Numbered from the stretch's first letter, positions 1 to 13,500 are shown. The stretch: 64,000 nt of DNA from Riptortus pedestris (GCA_019009955.1 CM032232.1:70674501-70738500), one strand, 5' to 3'. The notes: generated by a model from the letters alone, not told the origin. Translations and numbers: made by a program.

Positions 1-524
1 TTCAGATGGTTGATTACGCAATCGACAAGTTAAGCCCAAGGCAATCAGCATTTCGTGCACACCTTTGTTTACGACCGGCCGAAGGCTGGCCATTTTTATA
101 AATTAGCTTGCTGCAAATTATTCATTGTAGTAAATACTATCTCAGTCTGGGCATTCATAAACATATTTTTATGGTGTTTTTGCGCCTATGAAACAGGAAG
201 AAAACAGTCTTGGGATAACTAACATAAAGATTGTAGCTGGTCGCTCCAGGCAATTATTTATTTCATATTTATTACTTTCCATTTAAGGTCAAGTCAATCA
301 GCAGCCAGAAAAATATCAACCAGTCCTTGTGGGATTCTGCCATCTTGGGCCTTTCGGTGTAGTCCGAAGCGTCATCTTCCAAATAGGCTCCTTGCCTCTG
401 CAAGTCCTCCCTTAGGTAAGGCAAGTTGGCATGGCATCAGATCCCTCATACTTACAGCTCTTTCACGACTCTAAGTCTGTTTAGTGCTCATTCCTTCCAG
501 CCAAATAACAGTAGAACACTAAAA
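1..524. other. no gene seen
   Basis: Low-copy AT-rich DNA. I see no gene, no sizeable repeat and no similarity to the families that fill the rest of the window. A short open frame running into the next element is not supported as coding. Confidence 0.6.
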
Positions 525-1009
525 GTACGTCACGCAGTGGCTGAGTTAACTAAGCAGGTTTCCCACGTGCGTTATGTATTTTCATTTATCTCAAAACGTA
601 AAAGTCGAATGAGAACAATATTTGGTAATTATTCTTCAAATAAAGTGTTTCATAACATAATAACATATTGTTAGTTTGAGATGAGCAGGAGTGGGGGCTT
701 ACAAATGACCAAATCTAAAAAATGCAAATATCTCGGTTATTAATCAAGTTAGTGAAAAAATATAAATAACAACATATATAGATAATTACATGTGTAATAT
801 GATCGGTTCTGTACAATTATTCGATCCAACGCATAAAACGGACGTATGAATTTCGCGGTCGTACGGGGTTACGAATTTTCGAAATTCTTCTCCTTTTAAC
901 CCACTCTTTCAATGATCCGATTTCAGCTGTTAACAAACTTGATCTTTCTTTTTACATAAAACGATTATATATCAAGTTTGGTAACGATAAGACCAAAATT
1001 GCGATCGCT

Positions 1010-1108
<99 letters not shown>

Positions 1109-1256
1109 TAGATAGATAGATAAATATATACTATATTGAACGGATCACATTTTCGTCATCTAGTAGGTAGAATCGATGGACATTTGAAGAACAATTTCGA
1201 AAATTCCGTCATGCGTTCACCCTCAATAGCTGATTTCTCTTAAGGGACGCCTGCAA
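525..1256 (+). mobile_element. family A copy (Helentron-like), (TC)n(TA)n slot
   Basis: It begins GTACGTCACGCAG, has the subterminal AGCAGGTTTCCC, the internal landmarks GCAAATATCTCGGTTA and GATCCGATTTCAG, then a slot of (TC)n followed by (TA)n at about 1013-1078. The distal module (TTTTCGTCATCT, ATGGACATTTGAAG) and a degraded end TGATTTCTCTTAAGGG follow. Its proximal half contains the GAACAATATTTGG segment of the longer subfamily. No coding capacity. Confidence 0.8.
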
Positions 1257-1837
1257 AAATGACCATTCTGAGAAATCTAATAACTATTACGTAATAATTG
1301 GTATTGTAAAACAGTGAGAATTATATCTTTAATATTTTCTAATTCATTTAATACTTGATCAAATAAAAGTCTGAAGGCGAATTCCTCAGCGTGATAGTTT
1401 GTCGAGGAACAAAATTGTAGGATAATGGACAGAGAATTATAAACTGTTCGATATAAACATTAATTTAGGAGATAGAAGTTTTGGGCCTGTTATTGGACAT
1501 TATTAGCATATTTATTTTAAAATTACCCTATTATTTTCATGAACGAAAATTCACTTCGGCTTTGAAGACGTAAAGTTCTTAAGCAAACGAAACCTAATGT
1601 TTAATATATGTATTTATTTTTTTGGTTAACTTTTACGTTGAGTGGGGCAATGTTTTATTAAAGTATTAAATAAGACATAGGGCTCTTCCACTGGGTTTCT
1701 ATCTATTCAATAGTATCCATGGCTTTACATTGATGTTGCGTTTTAACGTCACAATATATTCGTGAAATTGCAGTCTACGTCTTCTTTGCAATATACGTCC
1801 ACGTTCCTCAGTAGCCGATTCTAATATGTGGTACTGA
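1257..1837. other. no gene seen
   Basis: AT-rich unique-looking sequence. I see no open frame, repeat arm or family A landmark. Confidence 0.55.
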
Positions 1838-1960
1838 TAGAAAATTCCTAAAATCCCTCCCTGGCTAGAAAAGGGTGGTGACCTATAGATAAATTGTCCA
1901 AAATAGCCTGAACTGCAAAAAGTGGACGTTAATAAATAATAATAATAATAACATGTAGTA
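1838..1960 (+). mobile_element. SINE 3' body fragment
   Basis: The body motif CTGGCTAGAAAAGGGTGG and the distal motif AAAAAGTGGACGTTAATAAA match the SINEs near 22.98, 38.43 and 39.09 kb. It ends in an (ATA)n tail. The tRNA-like head is missing, so this is a 5'-truncated retroposed copy. Confidence 0.75.
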
Positions 1961-2474
1961 AACCTGTGAACTAAAACTCAACACCAACGGTGAAACCAAG
2001 AGAACCCTTACTTAAAATTGTATTTAATGATTTTTCATTTAAGTTAGTAAAATAAATATTCTTCTTAGGACAATAGGGTATGGTAAATTAAAGTCATTAT
2101 CCTATGCTCTTCATGTTTCCCCAAGCGTTTAGCTTAAATAATGGTGGTGCGAATTTTGAACGCACTTAGGTCTTAAATAAAACTTTGAAGCAGGTTCTCT
2201 TTCGTTGACAGCAGCTGTTGATATGTTGTATTTCATTTCCAACACATACAGTCATGGTCTTGAGTATTTAGAACTTCATATTCGGGTATATTGTGGTACT
2301 AATTCGAAAGAAATTAATAGTTTTGATTAGTAGTTGTATAAGCTTCTAGAGAGCACATTTATGTGTGCCATATTAAACAAACATACTTGTTTCGGACGAA
2401 AAAAAACATTTAATTATTGCACAAAGTATAAATTAAAGTCTCAGGTAAGAAAAAACGCCTCGTTCCTTCACTAT
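1961..2474. other. no gene seen
   Basis: Low-copy sequence. CTCAGGTAAG occurs at about 2441 and again in the loop of the hairpin that follows. No gene or recognised repeat. Confidence 0.5.
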
Positions 2475-2600
2475 TCTTTATTCGTTGTGTCCATTTTTGA
2501 GGTGCTGGATGGTGAAGGAATTATTATCTCAGGTAAGAATAATAATAATGATAATTCCTTCACCATCCAGCACCTCAAAAATAAACACAACGAATAAAGA
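2475..2600. repeat. near-perfect 50-bp-arm inverted repeat
   Basis: The left arm (2475-2524) and right arm (2551-2600) are reverse complements over 50 bases, with two adjacent mismatches. The loop is 26 bases and contains CTCAGGTAAG, which also lies just upstream of the left arm. The arm core is GAGGTGCTGGATGGTGAAGG. No other copy is evident in the window. It could be a recent template-switch duplication or a hairpin-RNA source; sequence alone cannot decide. Confidence 0.92.
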
Positions 2601-3364
2601 TAAAATTAAGGATTGTATAAATTGTGCTTGATTTTTTATTTTATTTTCACTTTAATTTAATTGAATACCAAGACGCATACCGTTTTAATTAATAATCTGA
2701 AGCTATTTAAGACTCCAATAAATGCATTAGTTTTGTATGGTTTCGAACTTCAGGTACCAGAGATACGCCAATTACTGGAATCTAAAATGCATCCCAAGGT
2801 TGTTAGGCATTTAAAGAAATATACTAAAAAAATGTATATTAAAAAAAAGTTTCCTCCAGTGCGAAGAATATCTACGGAGATATATTTTCTCTTTTCGTCC
2901 TCTACAAAAAATAATCAGTATGCAAATATTATTGAGGGTTCATATTATAAACACGGTATGTACATAAACAGTGTTTGACCTCCTTTCTAGTTCCTGGTGA
3001 CAATTTGAGGTGCTTTTGGAACAGTGAACCTTATTGTAGTACAACAAGGAAAGCTACTATTTCCCTTATCGTATCTTTTTTTTTTTATTAATTCCCGAGA
3101 CCACTAACACTTATCGCATGATAACAATCACCCACATTTAGGGAAAATCTGTTTATATTTATATAGCTGTAAAGGTTGATTGTGCTCGAATGCATTTGTG
3201 TGTGTGTTGGTGTGTGCGTGCTTATACACGATACACAGATACACCCACAGACACATTTTATATATATACCAAAGGAAAGCTAAAATAAATATATCTAACC
3301 CAAATAGAGCCTTGTAAACACTTTTGGTTTCAACTGTTGTACACACTTGAACGTTAACTGAAAA
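2601..3364. other. low-copy DNA, unsupported 105-codon frame
   Basis: It contains an open frame at 2661-2978 (+) whose product I do not recognise and which has no domain, splice context or repeat to support it. A degenerate (TG)n tract lies near 3195-3230. Otherwise I see nothing. Confidence 0.4.
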
Positions 3365-3796
3365 GTCCGTCACGCAGGGGCTGCGTAAACTAAGCAGATT
3401 TCCCCCGTGAAGTTTTACAATAGAGAAATTTCACGAGAGTCGAGCAGTTAATGAAACGGTCGAACTAGCTTTTGGCGGGAAAGACACCGTCCGTCTGCTG
3501 CCCAGATTCAATAAAAATGCAAATAACTCGGTTAATATTCAAGATAGAGAATAAATATATATAACAATATTTATAGTAAATTTAATTTGTAATAAGATTG
3601 ATTCTCTATAATTTTTCGATCCAACGAATAGAAACGGAGATATTTCGAATTTTCGAAAATCCTTTCCTCTAAACCACCCCTCCCCGTGTTCCGATTTCAG
3701 CCGTTAACGAACTTGATCTTTCTTTTTACATAGAACAACTAAATATCGAGTTTGGTAACGATCAAACAAAAATTGCGACCACTAGAGCGGTAACAG

Positions 3797-3866
<70 letters not shown>

Positions 3867-3976
3867 TTTTGAACAGACCTCATTTTCGTCTTCTAGGTAG
3901 GATCGATGGACATTTGAAGAAAAATTTCGAAAATTCCGTCATGAGTACAACCTCAATAGCTGATTTCCCTTAAGGT
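3365..3976 (+). mobile_element. family A copy, (TA)n slot
   Basis: It starts GTCCGTCACGCAGG with subterminal AGCAGATTTCCC. The segment GAACTAGCTTTTGGCGGG, the C-rich tract, GTTTGGTAACGATC and a (TA)n slot at about 3798-3862 follow in the usual order. The distal module ends TGATTTCCCTTAAGG and has lost the second arm of the terminal palindrome. A second copy in the same orientation starts 240 bases downstream. Confidence 0.88.
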
Positions 3977-4216
3977 ATTCAGTCGTTCTTATAATCGGTA
4001 GGTGCGTTGCACGAACTTCTAAAATCATTACTGGGAAGGTGATCCTGGAATACAATCAAAAATAAATAATTAAAATTTCTTTTCATTTTTAACACGGATA
4101 TCTTTATAGATTCTCAAAATAACTGAATTACTCTGGTAATGTTAAACTGATAATTTTAGTTCTACATATACCAGGTAATTTGTTGTTTAATTGACATTAA
4201 TATATAGGGTGAAAAA

Positions 4217-4612
4217 GTCCGTCACGTAGGGGCTGCGTAAACTAAGCATATTTCCCACGTGAAGTTATACAATAGAGAAATCTCCATACGAGAGCCGAAC
4301 AGTTACGGCAAAGGGCCGAACTAGCTTTTGGCGGGAAACTCAAACGTTCGTTATCGACCCAAATTTAATACAAATGCAAATATCTCGATTAATATTCAAG
4401 ATAGAGAATAAATGTATAGACCAATAATTATAGTAAATTTAATTTACAATAAGATTGGTCTTATACAATTTTTTGATCTGACTTATGGTAACGGAGATAT
4501 TTCGAATTTTCGAAAATCCCCCCCTCTAAACCTCCCACTTCACTGGTCCGATTTCACCCATTAACGAACTTGATCTGTATTTTTGCATAAAACGTTTAAA
4601 TATCGAGTTTGG

Positions 4613-4652
<40 letters not shown>

Positions 4653-4772
4653 GAACGGACCTAATTTTCGTCATCTCCTGGGTAGGATCGATGGATATTT
4701 GAAGAAAATTTTCGAAAATCGCGTCATGAGTACGACCTCAATAGCTTATTTCCCTTATGGGAAATCTGCTAA
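4217..4772 (+). mobile_element. family A copy, (TA)n slot
   Basis: It starts GTCCGTCACGTAGG. All internal landmarks are in order, but the segment between GAGTTTGGTA and the slot is deleted. The (TA)n slot is at about 4615-4646. It ends TTTCCCTTATGGGAAATCTG, a nearly complete terminal palindrome, followed by CTAAAA. Confidence 0.88.
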
Positions 4773-5640
4773 AATCAATGACACTAAACGATATATTTTT
4801 CGGCCGCATAGTTATCAGAAAATAACTAAGATAGTTTGCCCGACGGTTGGTCCTCATAATAATAAACTCCAGTATTAAATATATTGTTATGTGTATAGAC
4901 CCTAACAAGGATGATTTACTTCCCCAAATAGCTGAAATACGATATATTCCTAAATGAAATTATATTTCATTTTTGTTAGTAGCATTAAACTCTACACGTT
5001 AGCAACATACTTGCTCATGTTAGTATCAATGTTATTCCGGCCATCTTCACATAATTCCTTGACAAGGGAATACAACAAGAGCCACTAGATGTGTACATTT
5101 GCCGCATTTAAATGTACAATAATTAAATAAGTAAGAATATTATTATTATCAATACATTTTATAAATATGTTGTTCCTTTATATAAACAATAAGCTTGTCA
5201 TTACTTCAGTGAACCCTGTAGGATTATATTTGCTGCCAAGTGTTATCTATAGTTCATACATTATCATTTAACTTTCTTATCGGATCGATTGCATAGAGAT
5301 TAACGTGTTAACAATAACTATTATATCACCAAATAAACACTGATATTAAAATAAATTTTAAAATTTGACTTCAGGCATCATTTATTTATCTTTTCTTTGA
5401 ATTACTGGAGTTATATCCTAAAACTTCTGGTAAAGGGCCAGTAATATATGTATAGTGGTAACCATGCATCGACATAGTTCACTGTTTAATCGATTTAGAA
5501 CTATTCAAGTTTGAGTATTCTCAAAGTACTTTTCGTACGAACAATTGTTATACTTTGTTGAATACTTTCAAAATTACGAAAAATTAAATAAATTAATTTT
5601 AATAACGCTGTTGCCACTAAAACTCCATTCATATTACAAA
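4773..5640. other. no gene seen
   Basis: AT-rich low-copy sequence without a convincing open frame or repeat similarity to the rest of the window. Confidence 0.55.
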
Positions 5641-6796
5641 GGACCTGCGTAAACTAAGCAGAATGTATATCATACTTTCCAAGTGTTAGTATAGCGTACT
5701 TATGACCTCATCACATCATATATTCTCTATTTCTATTTAAGAAAAAAAAACGATAATTAGAAGGGGAAGACAGAGGTGGGACGGAGTTACTGAGGGCTGA
5801 AAACAAGGAAGTATGAATAATTCCCTTAATATATGAGATATATAAAAAAACAAAAAAAAAAAAACAGAACAATTGTACAGCATCAAAAGTTTAACAAGAT
5901 TGGTCCTATAAAATTTTTCAATATGATTCCGACAAAGAAGATGTTTTGGGTTTTTGAAATCCCCCTCCCCCCAAAAACTCGTTTAATTTCAGCCTTAACT
6001 AATCTCGTCTTTACAGGACGAAACAGTTAAATATCAAGTATGGTACAACATAGTAGAAGTACCAATAACTCCACTTTTCAGTTACGAGAAAAATGCATAG
6101 AACAACAATTGTAGAACATCAACAGTTTAACAAGATTCGTTCTGTAAAATTTGACGATCCGATTCATAATAACGAATATATTTTGAATCCGATTCGATTA
6201 AATACCGAGTTTCGTAACGATCATTCAAACAAAAATTACGACTCCTAGAGCGTTAACAAAAAAAAAAAAATATGTGTATAAATTGAACGGACCTCATTTT
6301 CGTCATCCCCTGTGTAGGAGTGATGGACATTCAAGGGACTTTTTCGAAAATTGCGTTCATAATAACGAATATATTTTGAATCCGATTCGATTAAATACCG
6401 AGTTTCGTAACGATCAATCAAAAAAAATTACGACTCCTAGAGCGTTAACAAAAAAAAAAAAAAAAAATATGTGTATAAATTAAACGGACCTCATTTTCGT
6501 CATCCCCTGTGTAGGAGTGATGGACATTCAAGGGACTTTTTCGAAAATTGCGTTCATAATAACGAACATATTTTGAATCCGATTCGATTAAATACCGAGT
6601 TTTGTAACGATCAATCAAACAAAAATTACGACTCCTAGAGCGTTAACAAAAAAAAAAAAATATGTGTATAAATTGAACGGACCTCATTTTCGTCATCCCC
6701 TGTGTAGGATTGATGGACATTTATGGGACTTTTTCGAAAATTGCGTCTTGAGTACAACCTCAATAGTTGATTTCCCTTCAGTGAAATCTGCTAAAA
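5641..6796 (+). mobile_element. family A2 (diverged) copy with triplicated distal module
   Basis: A degraded 5' end (CTGCGTAAACTAAGCAGA) is followed by A2-specific sequence (ATTCTCTATTTCTAT, TTTAACAAGATTGG). From 6163 to 6745 the block running from TTCATAATAACGAA through the slot to CGAAAATTGCG is repeated three times with 193- and 197-base periods. The slot is poly-A here, of different lengths. The copy ends AGTGAAATCTGCTAAAA. Confidence 0.8.
6163..6745 (+). repeat. three tandem ~195-bp units inside family A2
   Basis: Units begin at about 6163, 6356 and 6553. Each holds GATTCGATTAAATACCGAG, a poly-A slot of 13, 18 or 13 bases, TATGTGTATAAATT and the distal A module up to CGAAAATTGC. The units differ at only a few positions, so the expansion is fairly young compared with the element. 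Confidence 0.9.
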
Positions 6797-7516
6797 GTAT
6801 GAGGAATATAAAGTAACATTTAATGCTCACTTGATCCAAATTCTTGTTATATATGTAAAGTGAATTTAGGAATGACGCCGTTTATATAATAATTAAACTA
6901 CTCTAAATATTTTTTATTATTATTTAAAATGTTATATCTTCATGTATTTGAAATAATTCACTATAAATAAATTATTTGAGTGCGTTAAACAAGAATATAC
7001 TAGCCAAATACTGTGGCATTTACTTATAGAATCATATAAATAACGCTTTAAGACGTCTTTAAGTCTATTTAAACTGAGGAGCGATAAATTATTTTCGCGT
7101 TCCGGTCGTAAGACTAATCTCGTCAGAACTGGAATTATTCCCTGTCTGTCAACCGTTTCGTTACACAATTACTTAAAAAATGCATGGACTCCTTATCTGT
7201 ATGCCCTGATCCACATGTGGAACTTCGGTTTTATTGAAAACTGTATGGAAAGATGTTACCATGAATCTGTCAATATCTTTATTTCTATTGGTTTGATGTA
7301 TTGATATAAATAATGAGAAGCATTCGAAAATGTCCCTGGTAATATTTTTTTTGCAGCATTTAGAATATGCTTTGAAGCTGTAGATAGGTTATTTTGAGTA
7401 TTTCAAAAATGTTGAAAGTCTGATTGAAGAGATATGAGAAGGTTTTCGTATTTGTATTAAGGTAAAGACATTTCACAACGTATACTAACATATACGTTAC
7501 AAGCTTTAATTTGAGT
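6797..7516. other. no gene seen
   Basis: AT-rich low-copy DNA. A 78-codon minus frame at 6932-7168 has no recognisable domain and is not called. Confidence 0.5.
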
Positions 7517-7978
7517 GTTTACATCACGCAGGTGATGCGTAAGCTGACCAGATTTCCCATTAGCTAGAATGGCAAGCTGATAATACCATCCACCTCCCGA
7601 AGTAAGAAGCCTAACAACCATACTTTAACTTAAAGAAAATGAAAATAAAATTGACAAAGTAAGTCTATGTGAGAAACACATTACCAGGGGTGAGGGTTAA
7701 CTGAAAGATAAAAACCGAAAATTACAAATATTTCATTAAATTTCCGTTGTAAAGGGAACTGTGTAAAAAGTTGCTTCGTTAATAAATTTGGTTTCACACA
7801 AATCATCGATCCGTGGCATAATAACAAAGATATCCGTGACCATGCTTGGATATTTTGCTCCCTCTTTAATTACCCAATCTTTTTTGTCCAATTATTGCAC
7901 TTAATCTTTCTTTTTACACGAATCGGTAATCTATCCCATGAGCAGTATACGTCAAATAAAAATTGAGTCCTCTAGAGT
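7517..7978 (+). mobile_element. old, diverged family A fragment
   Basis: It begins with a decayed GTTTACATCACGCAGG and CCAGATTTCCC, and retains weak matches to the middle of family A (AATTACCCAATC, TTAATCTTTCTTTTTACACG, AAATAAAAATTG). It lacks a slot and 3' end. It abuts a younger minus-strand copy. Confidence 0.6.
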
Positions 7979-8074
7979 ATAATTTCTTCAGAAAAGCTAT
8001 TCACCTATAGGCCCAACGAAAACTATAACTGGTATTAAAACCTGCTAGAAGGAGTTTCGTTAAATAATTACTCA

Positions 8075-9018
<944 letters not shown>

Positions 9019-9567
9019 TATTAGTTAGTTTGACTTTACAGTAATGTAATTAACATCCGACGGAAATAATTTCTATAAGTTCACTTCTATTATTACTTGA
9101 TACCCTCATTCTATTTATGTAAAACCTCCATTTATTATTAGGGAAGTTTTTATTATAATTTATTTTTTATAGTTTTGTCAGTTGCTGAGTTAGAAGTTTT
9201 GACCGTTCGAACGTTTTTCGAAAGCCTTACTACTTCGAATTACTTATTTGGTCAGATTAAAAGAGTCTGGCTCCTATTTAATAAGATAACCCTTAGCAGT
9301 TGGTATGTTGATGACGCTGAAATGCGATATGAGATATGCATCACACCAGATAGCATTTAAAGGTCAAATTCCAATTGTAATGAGGATAATTGCGACGCAA
9401 TAAATCAGTTCCCATTTTTCTACCTGTAAATAAGACACGTCACAGTATCTCAGGTGAGCTTCTGTTTACAGAGTAATGGGCCTTTGGATGTCTCTTTATT
9501 TATTTGCTTAGCAAAAGTATGCACAGTGTCAATAAGACATTATCATAATGTGCATTTGTGATCATAT
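9019..9567. other. no gene seen
   Basis: Low-copy sequence between a family A copy and an LTR-like element. A 61-codon frame at 9175-9360 is not supported by any recognised motif. Confidence 0.5.
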
Positions 9568-10164
9568 TGTTACATTTTTTATCACCAAAACCAATAATAA
9601 ACGTTTTTAATAAGAGTTCTTTTGGATTGCAAAATTAAATACTCGCAAGTTTCACAGTTTTTATCACTGCACAATTTATTTCACAATGCACAATACACTT
9701 GGTAATTATTCTTAATTACTACTCACAGTATACACTGATAGCGTCACTGTTCTTCAGATTACACAGTCCAGCAATTCACTCACGGTCACTGAATTCACAG
9801 AAAGACGGCACTGCACTGTCCTTTACTTCGCGGCACTGCACTGTCCTTTAAACACGGCACTAAACTGTTACTTACAGTCACGGCACAACACTGTTCTTCT
9901 TATAAAAACACTTTACCGCACTGCACTAAGTCGCACTGTAGCACTGATGTGAACATCAAGACAGGTGAGAATAAAAACTGACTCGCTCGCAGCTTGCTGG
10001 TTCTTTATATAGGTGGTCGGCATACATCAAAGAGGAATTAGCTGGGCCGTCGACGTCTGGCTGGAACGTACTGGTAGGGGCTAGGCTATCCTGTCGGCTT
10101 TTTTGATCTATATCACACTTCCCAAATACGCGACTCTCTCTGCTAATCCTTCATTTTCACAACA
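9568..10164 (-). mobile_element. solo LTR-like element
   Basis: On the minus strand it runs from TGTTGTGAAAATG to ATGTAACA and is related along its length to 56902-57533 on the plus strand. It has a TATATAAAG box (about 10003-10011), a TCAGTTTTT initiator (about 9976-9984), AATAAA signals and a GCAGTGCCG repeat region with about two units. No gag, pol or primer-binding site is attached. No clean target duplication is visible; ATA lies next to both ends. The LTR identity is inferred from promoter, TG...CA ends and polyadenylation signals. Confidence 0.65.
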
Positions 10165-11149
10165 CTATGTTCAATCGGCAACTGATTAAGTGGAAATCAT
10201 TCGCTGCTTGTAAACTTCTTAGTTTAGTAAATACATTTAATCCACATTTTTTTATTGTAAATGTACGTATGATGAAATTAAAGAATGTAAGATTACCTTT
10301 TCTATTATTTCATTTCAATATCACTAAACCACCTTAAAAAATTGAATCTGTTTCATAAAATTTAACTTCTCTTCTGTTTGAATTTGACACCTCTTTTTGT
10401 TTGAATTTAATATAATTCTATATAATATAAATATACTAGTATATAGAAATGAAATATATTATATAAATTAGGAATAGTTTTTTTTTTTTTTTTAATAATA
10501 ATAATAAAACCGTTTTAAATTGTTCCCTTTAATACTAGTTTCATGTAATATTTGTAGCATATTATAATATTTGTTGTTACTTGTATTTAATGTTTATTTA
10601 ACGTGTTTATTTTTCCCCTTTTTTTTTTATTATTGATTTAGTTTTTACTATTTGTCTATTATATTGATTTCATTACATTGTTAAATTTTGATTGTGCTCC
10701 TGTATAAATAAATAAACGATATCAGTACAGCTGCACGATTATATAAATCTGTACATAGGCGATATGACCAAAGACTTATTTATGTCTTTGACTCTCCTAG
10801 ATCCCGTCAAATAGTTAACTGGTTGTTGTCGGTAAATCATTGTTCCCCTTCCTCGGGTTGTATTGAAACCTGTTATTCTACTTAATAAAATATTGGCTTA
10901 CGTATTTCCTTGCATGAAGTATTTATTCATATGTATGCCACATCAGTGATATCCTCAGCAATAAAGAATTAAATAGCTCTAATGAACTGTTTGATTACCG
11001 ACTAAAATATAGGCCTAAGAATGCCATTGATATGGTGCAACTTGTCATTATAAGTATAAATTTTATCGTGGGTTAAGAAGTGATACTTTTCATCTTGAAA
11101 AAGGGCAATTTTTCAGGGGGGCACAAAAAACATGAGCATGACTGAAAAA
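10165..11149. other. no gene seen
   Basis: Very AT-rich DNA with T runs and a short (AAT)n tract at about 10493-10506. No coding frame or repeat family recognised. Confidence 0.55.
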
Positions 11150-11525
11150 TAGAACTTTCTGGGCTGAGTTAACTAAGCAGATTTCCAAGGTTACATATTT
11201 GCATTTATCTCAAAAGGTAAAAGTTCAATGAGAACAATATTTGGTATTTAGGCTTCAAATAATGTTCTTCACAATATAACAGCTTATTGTTAATATGACA
11301 TGAGAAAAAATGCAAATATCTCGGTTAGTAATCAAGATAGTGAAAAAACGTCTATAACAACATTTATAGAACATTCCGGAATAAGAGTGGTTCTAAAACA
11401 AGTCGATTTTTCGACCATTCGCATAATAACGGAGATATTCCCTCCTACTAGTCGGATTTCAACCATTAACGAATTTCATCTTTATTTTTAGTAAAAAGAT
11501 TAAATATCGAGTTTGCCAACTATAA

Positions 11526-11597
<72 letters not shown>

Positions 11598-11773
11598 TGT
11601 TTGATCGTTGGGAAACTCGATATTTTGAACGGATTAGTTTTGAACGGACCTCATTTCGTCATCTCCTTGATAGGATCCATGGACACTTGTGGACAATTTT
11701 TGAAAATCACGTCATGACCACAAAATGATGTACGACCACAATAGCCGATTTTCCATAAGAAACTCTGCTAAAC
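11150..11773 (+). mobile_element. family A copy, 5' end lost, (TA)n slot
   Basis: The first bases are degraded (CTGAGTTAACTAAGCAGATT). Internal order is preserved, with GCAAATATCTCGGTTA, ACGGAGATATT and a (TA)n slot at 11529-11594. The distal module ends GATTTTCCATAAGAAACTCT, a decayed terminal palindrome. Confidence 0.8.
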
Positions 11774-12059
11774 ACTGTAAAAGCTTATAATTAGCTCTCT
11801 TTTAAGAGGTATCACTATTCAAATGCAGCTAATTTGTCTTTATTTATTTTTTTTATAATTATCTTGAATTAGCAAAACTACTTAACCAACATTATGGAGG
11901 AAGTCTACACTTTTTAATTGGTAACCTTCAGCCACAAATGTGCATTTTTACATTGTGCAATTAGGAGATTTAAATGTACATTAACGAAAACGTAATATAA
12001 AGGTGGTATATCAAATGACCATTGGAAATAAAAAAAAATTGGCTGTGTTGAATTGGTAA
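11774..12059. other. no gene seen
   Basis: AT-rich low-copy DNA without a recognised feature. Confidence 0.5.
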
Positions 12060-12425
12060 TGGGTCTGGATAGATTATTAGCAAGGGCCGTTCAACTGAAA
12101 CAAGACCGCTCCATCTAGTTCACGCTCGTGCGATTCTCATTCAGCCAGTTGAGCGGGCTCATAGCGGAATTATTCAAATTTCCCGGGCCCGCGCGTCACA
12201 CCTTCTGCCGTCCGGGCTATCCGATGACAAATCGTCAGCCGACGGTTGATAACCCCCCGGGGCTCTGTGTCTATGTAAATGGGGATTTGGAGTCTGAAGT
12301 GGGGAGGTGGAGGGGGTGCAACTGCCGAGAAGTGATGGATTTTAAATTTGCAATTTCATGGGAGGACCCCCTTCTTTTTCCCCTCCGCTTGTCACGGAAT
12401 GGGTAATACCCCCCAGCATAGCACC
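12060..12425. other. GC-rich, CpG-containing island of unknown function
   Basis: This block is markedly richer in G and C than everything around it and contains GGGCCCGCGCGTCAC, CCGTCCGGGC and CAGCCGACGG. It shows no similarity to the repeat families here. A 92-codon frame at 12128-12406 covers part of it but has no recognised domain and no splice context that I trust. It may be a conserved non-coding element, a promoter-proximal block or foreign DNA; function unknown. Confidence 0.5.
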
Positions 12426-13004
12426 GCTAAATGGGAACAGCAGTATGTCTGACAGCCAAAAGGGTGAATAACCAATAAAAAAGCAATTTTGCCAAATGCC
12501 TCGAAAATTTTACCAGCTAAATTTTAATCCGTTATACACCCCTCCACTTTTCCCTGTCTAGACTAAAAAAAAAAATAAATGTACTCTAAAATTCTAAATT
12601 ATTCATGAAATGTTTACAGTGTACAGAGAAATCAAAAACATTGCAGGGTGGTGGATTTCTTCCGATAAAATAAACTTGATCATTAACTTTTGGTGCTCGG
12701 ATGTGATAAATCAAACAGATTGAATATTAGTCTTTTATCGACCCTAGTCTCAGAAAGTCCTACATGCGAGAAATAAAGAAAATAAATAAGAATTTCGAGA
12801 TTATAACTATACTTTAACCACATGTCAATATCAACTATATTTTTTTTTTCAAGAAAAACAAAATACACATATATTTAAAGATAAATACATACAAAAATAA
12901 TTCAATGACTAACTAAGGATAAACTGATAAAAAAAAAAAAAAAAAAAAAAACAAACACGAGAATATATATATATATGTATAAATTCGTGTGTGGGTGTAC
13001 ATTT
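12426..13004. other. no gene seen
   Basis: AT-rich DNA with a 21-base A run near 12930 and a short (TA)n at about 12965. No gene recognised. Confidence 0.5.
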
Positions 13005-13500
13005 TGAAAAAAAATACGTACCTATGTCCATCAATCCTACCTTCAGATGACGATAATGAGGTCCGTTGAAAATTATATAAATGTTTACCTGTTAATGCTC
13101 TAGCGGTCGCAATTTTTCTTATTGCAGATATATAAGTGTTACATGGAAAACTAAAGGCCAAGTTCGTTATTAGATGCCCAGAGAGAGTGCGTGTGTTTTA
13201 GAACAGTGGAACTTCGATAATTCAAAATATCTCCGTTATTATGAGTCTGATATAAAACTTGAACTGACGCATTCTTATCGTAAATTTATTTGCCCATAGA
13301 TGATGTTATATACATTTATTCTGTATCTGGAATATTAACCGAGATATTTGCATTTTATGCTTATCTGTATCCAGTATACCCCCACTATTCATCTCAGAAT
13401 AGAAATACGCTCATATACCATGAACCACTTTATTTTAAGCTTAAATACCAAATATAGTTTTCAAGAGACCTTTATTATATTAGATAGATACATATTCGTT
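13005..13500 (-). mobile_element. family A copy, long subfamily, both ends incomplete
   Basis: Read on the minus strand it carries the slot-flanking GACCGCTAGAGCATTAACAG and the distal module, with a very short AT slot. At its other side is the long-subfamily block (AAATACCAAATA on the plus strand). The terminal palindrome and the GTCCGTCACG end are absent. Confidence 0.75.

Noticed and set aside
2661..2978. 105-codon gene
   Set aside because: No recognised motif, no splice or promoter support, and low-complexity composition.
12128..12406. 92-codon gene in the GC-rich island
   Set aside because: Open frames are expected by chance in GC-rich DNA; no domain recognised. Only the island itself is reported.
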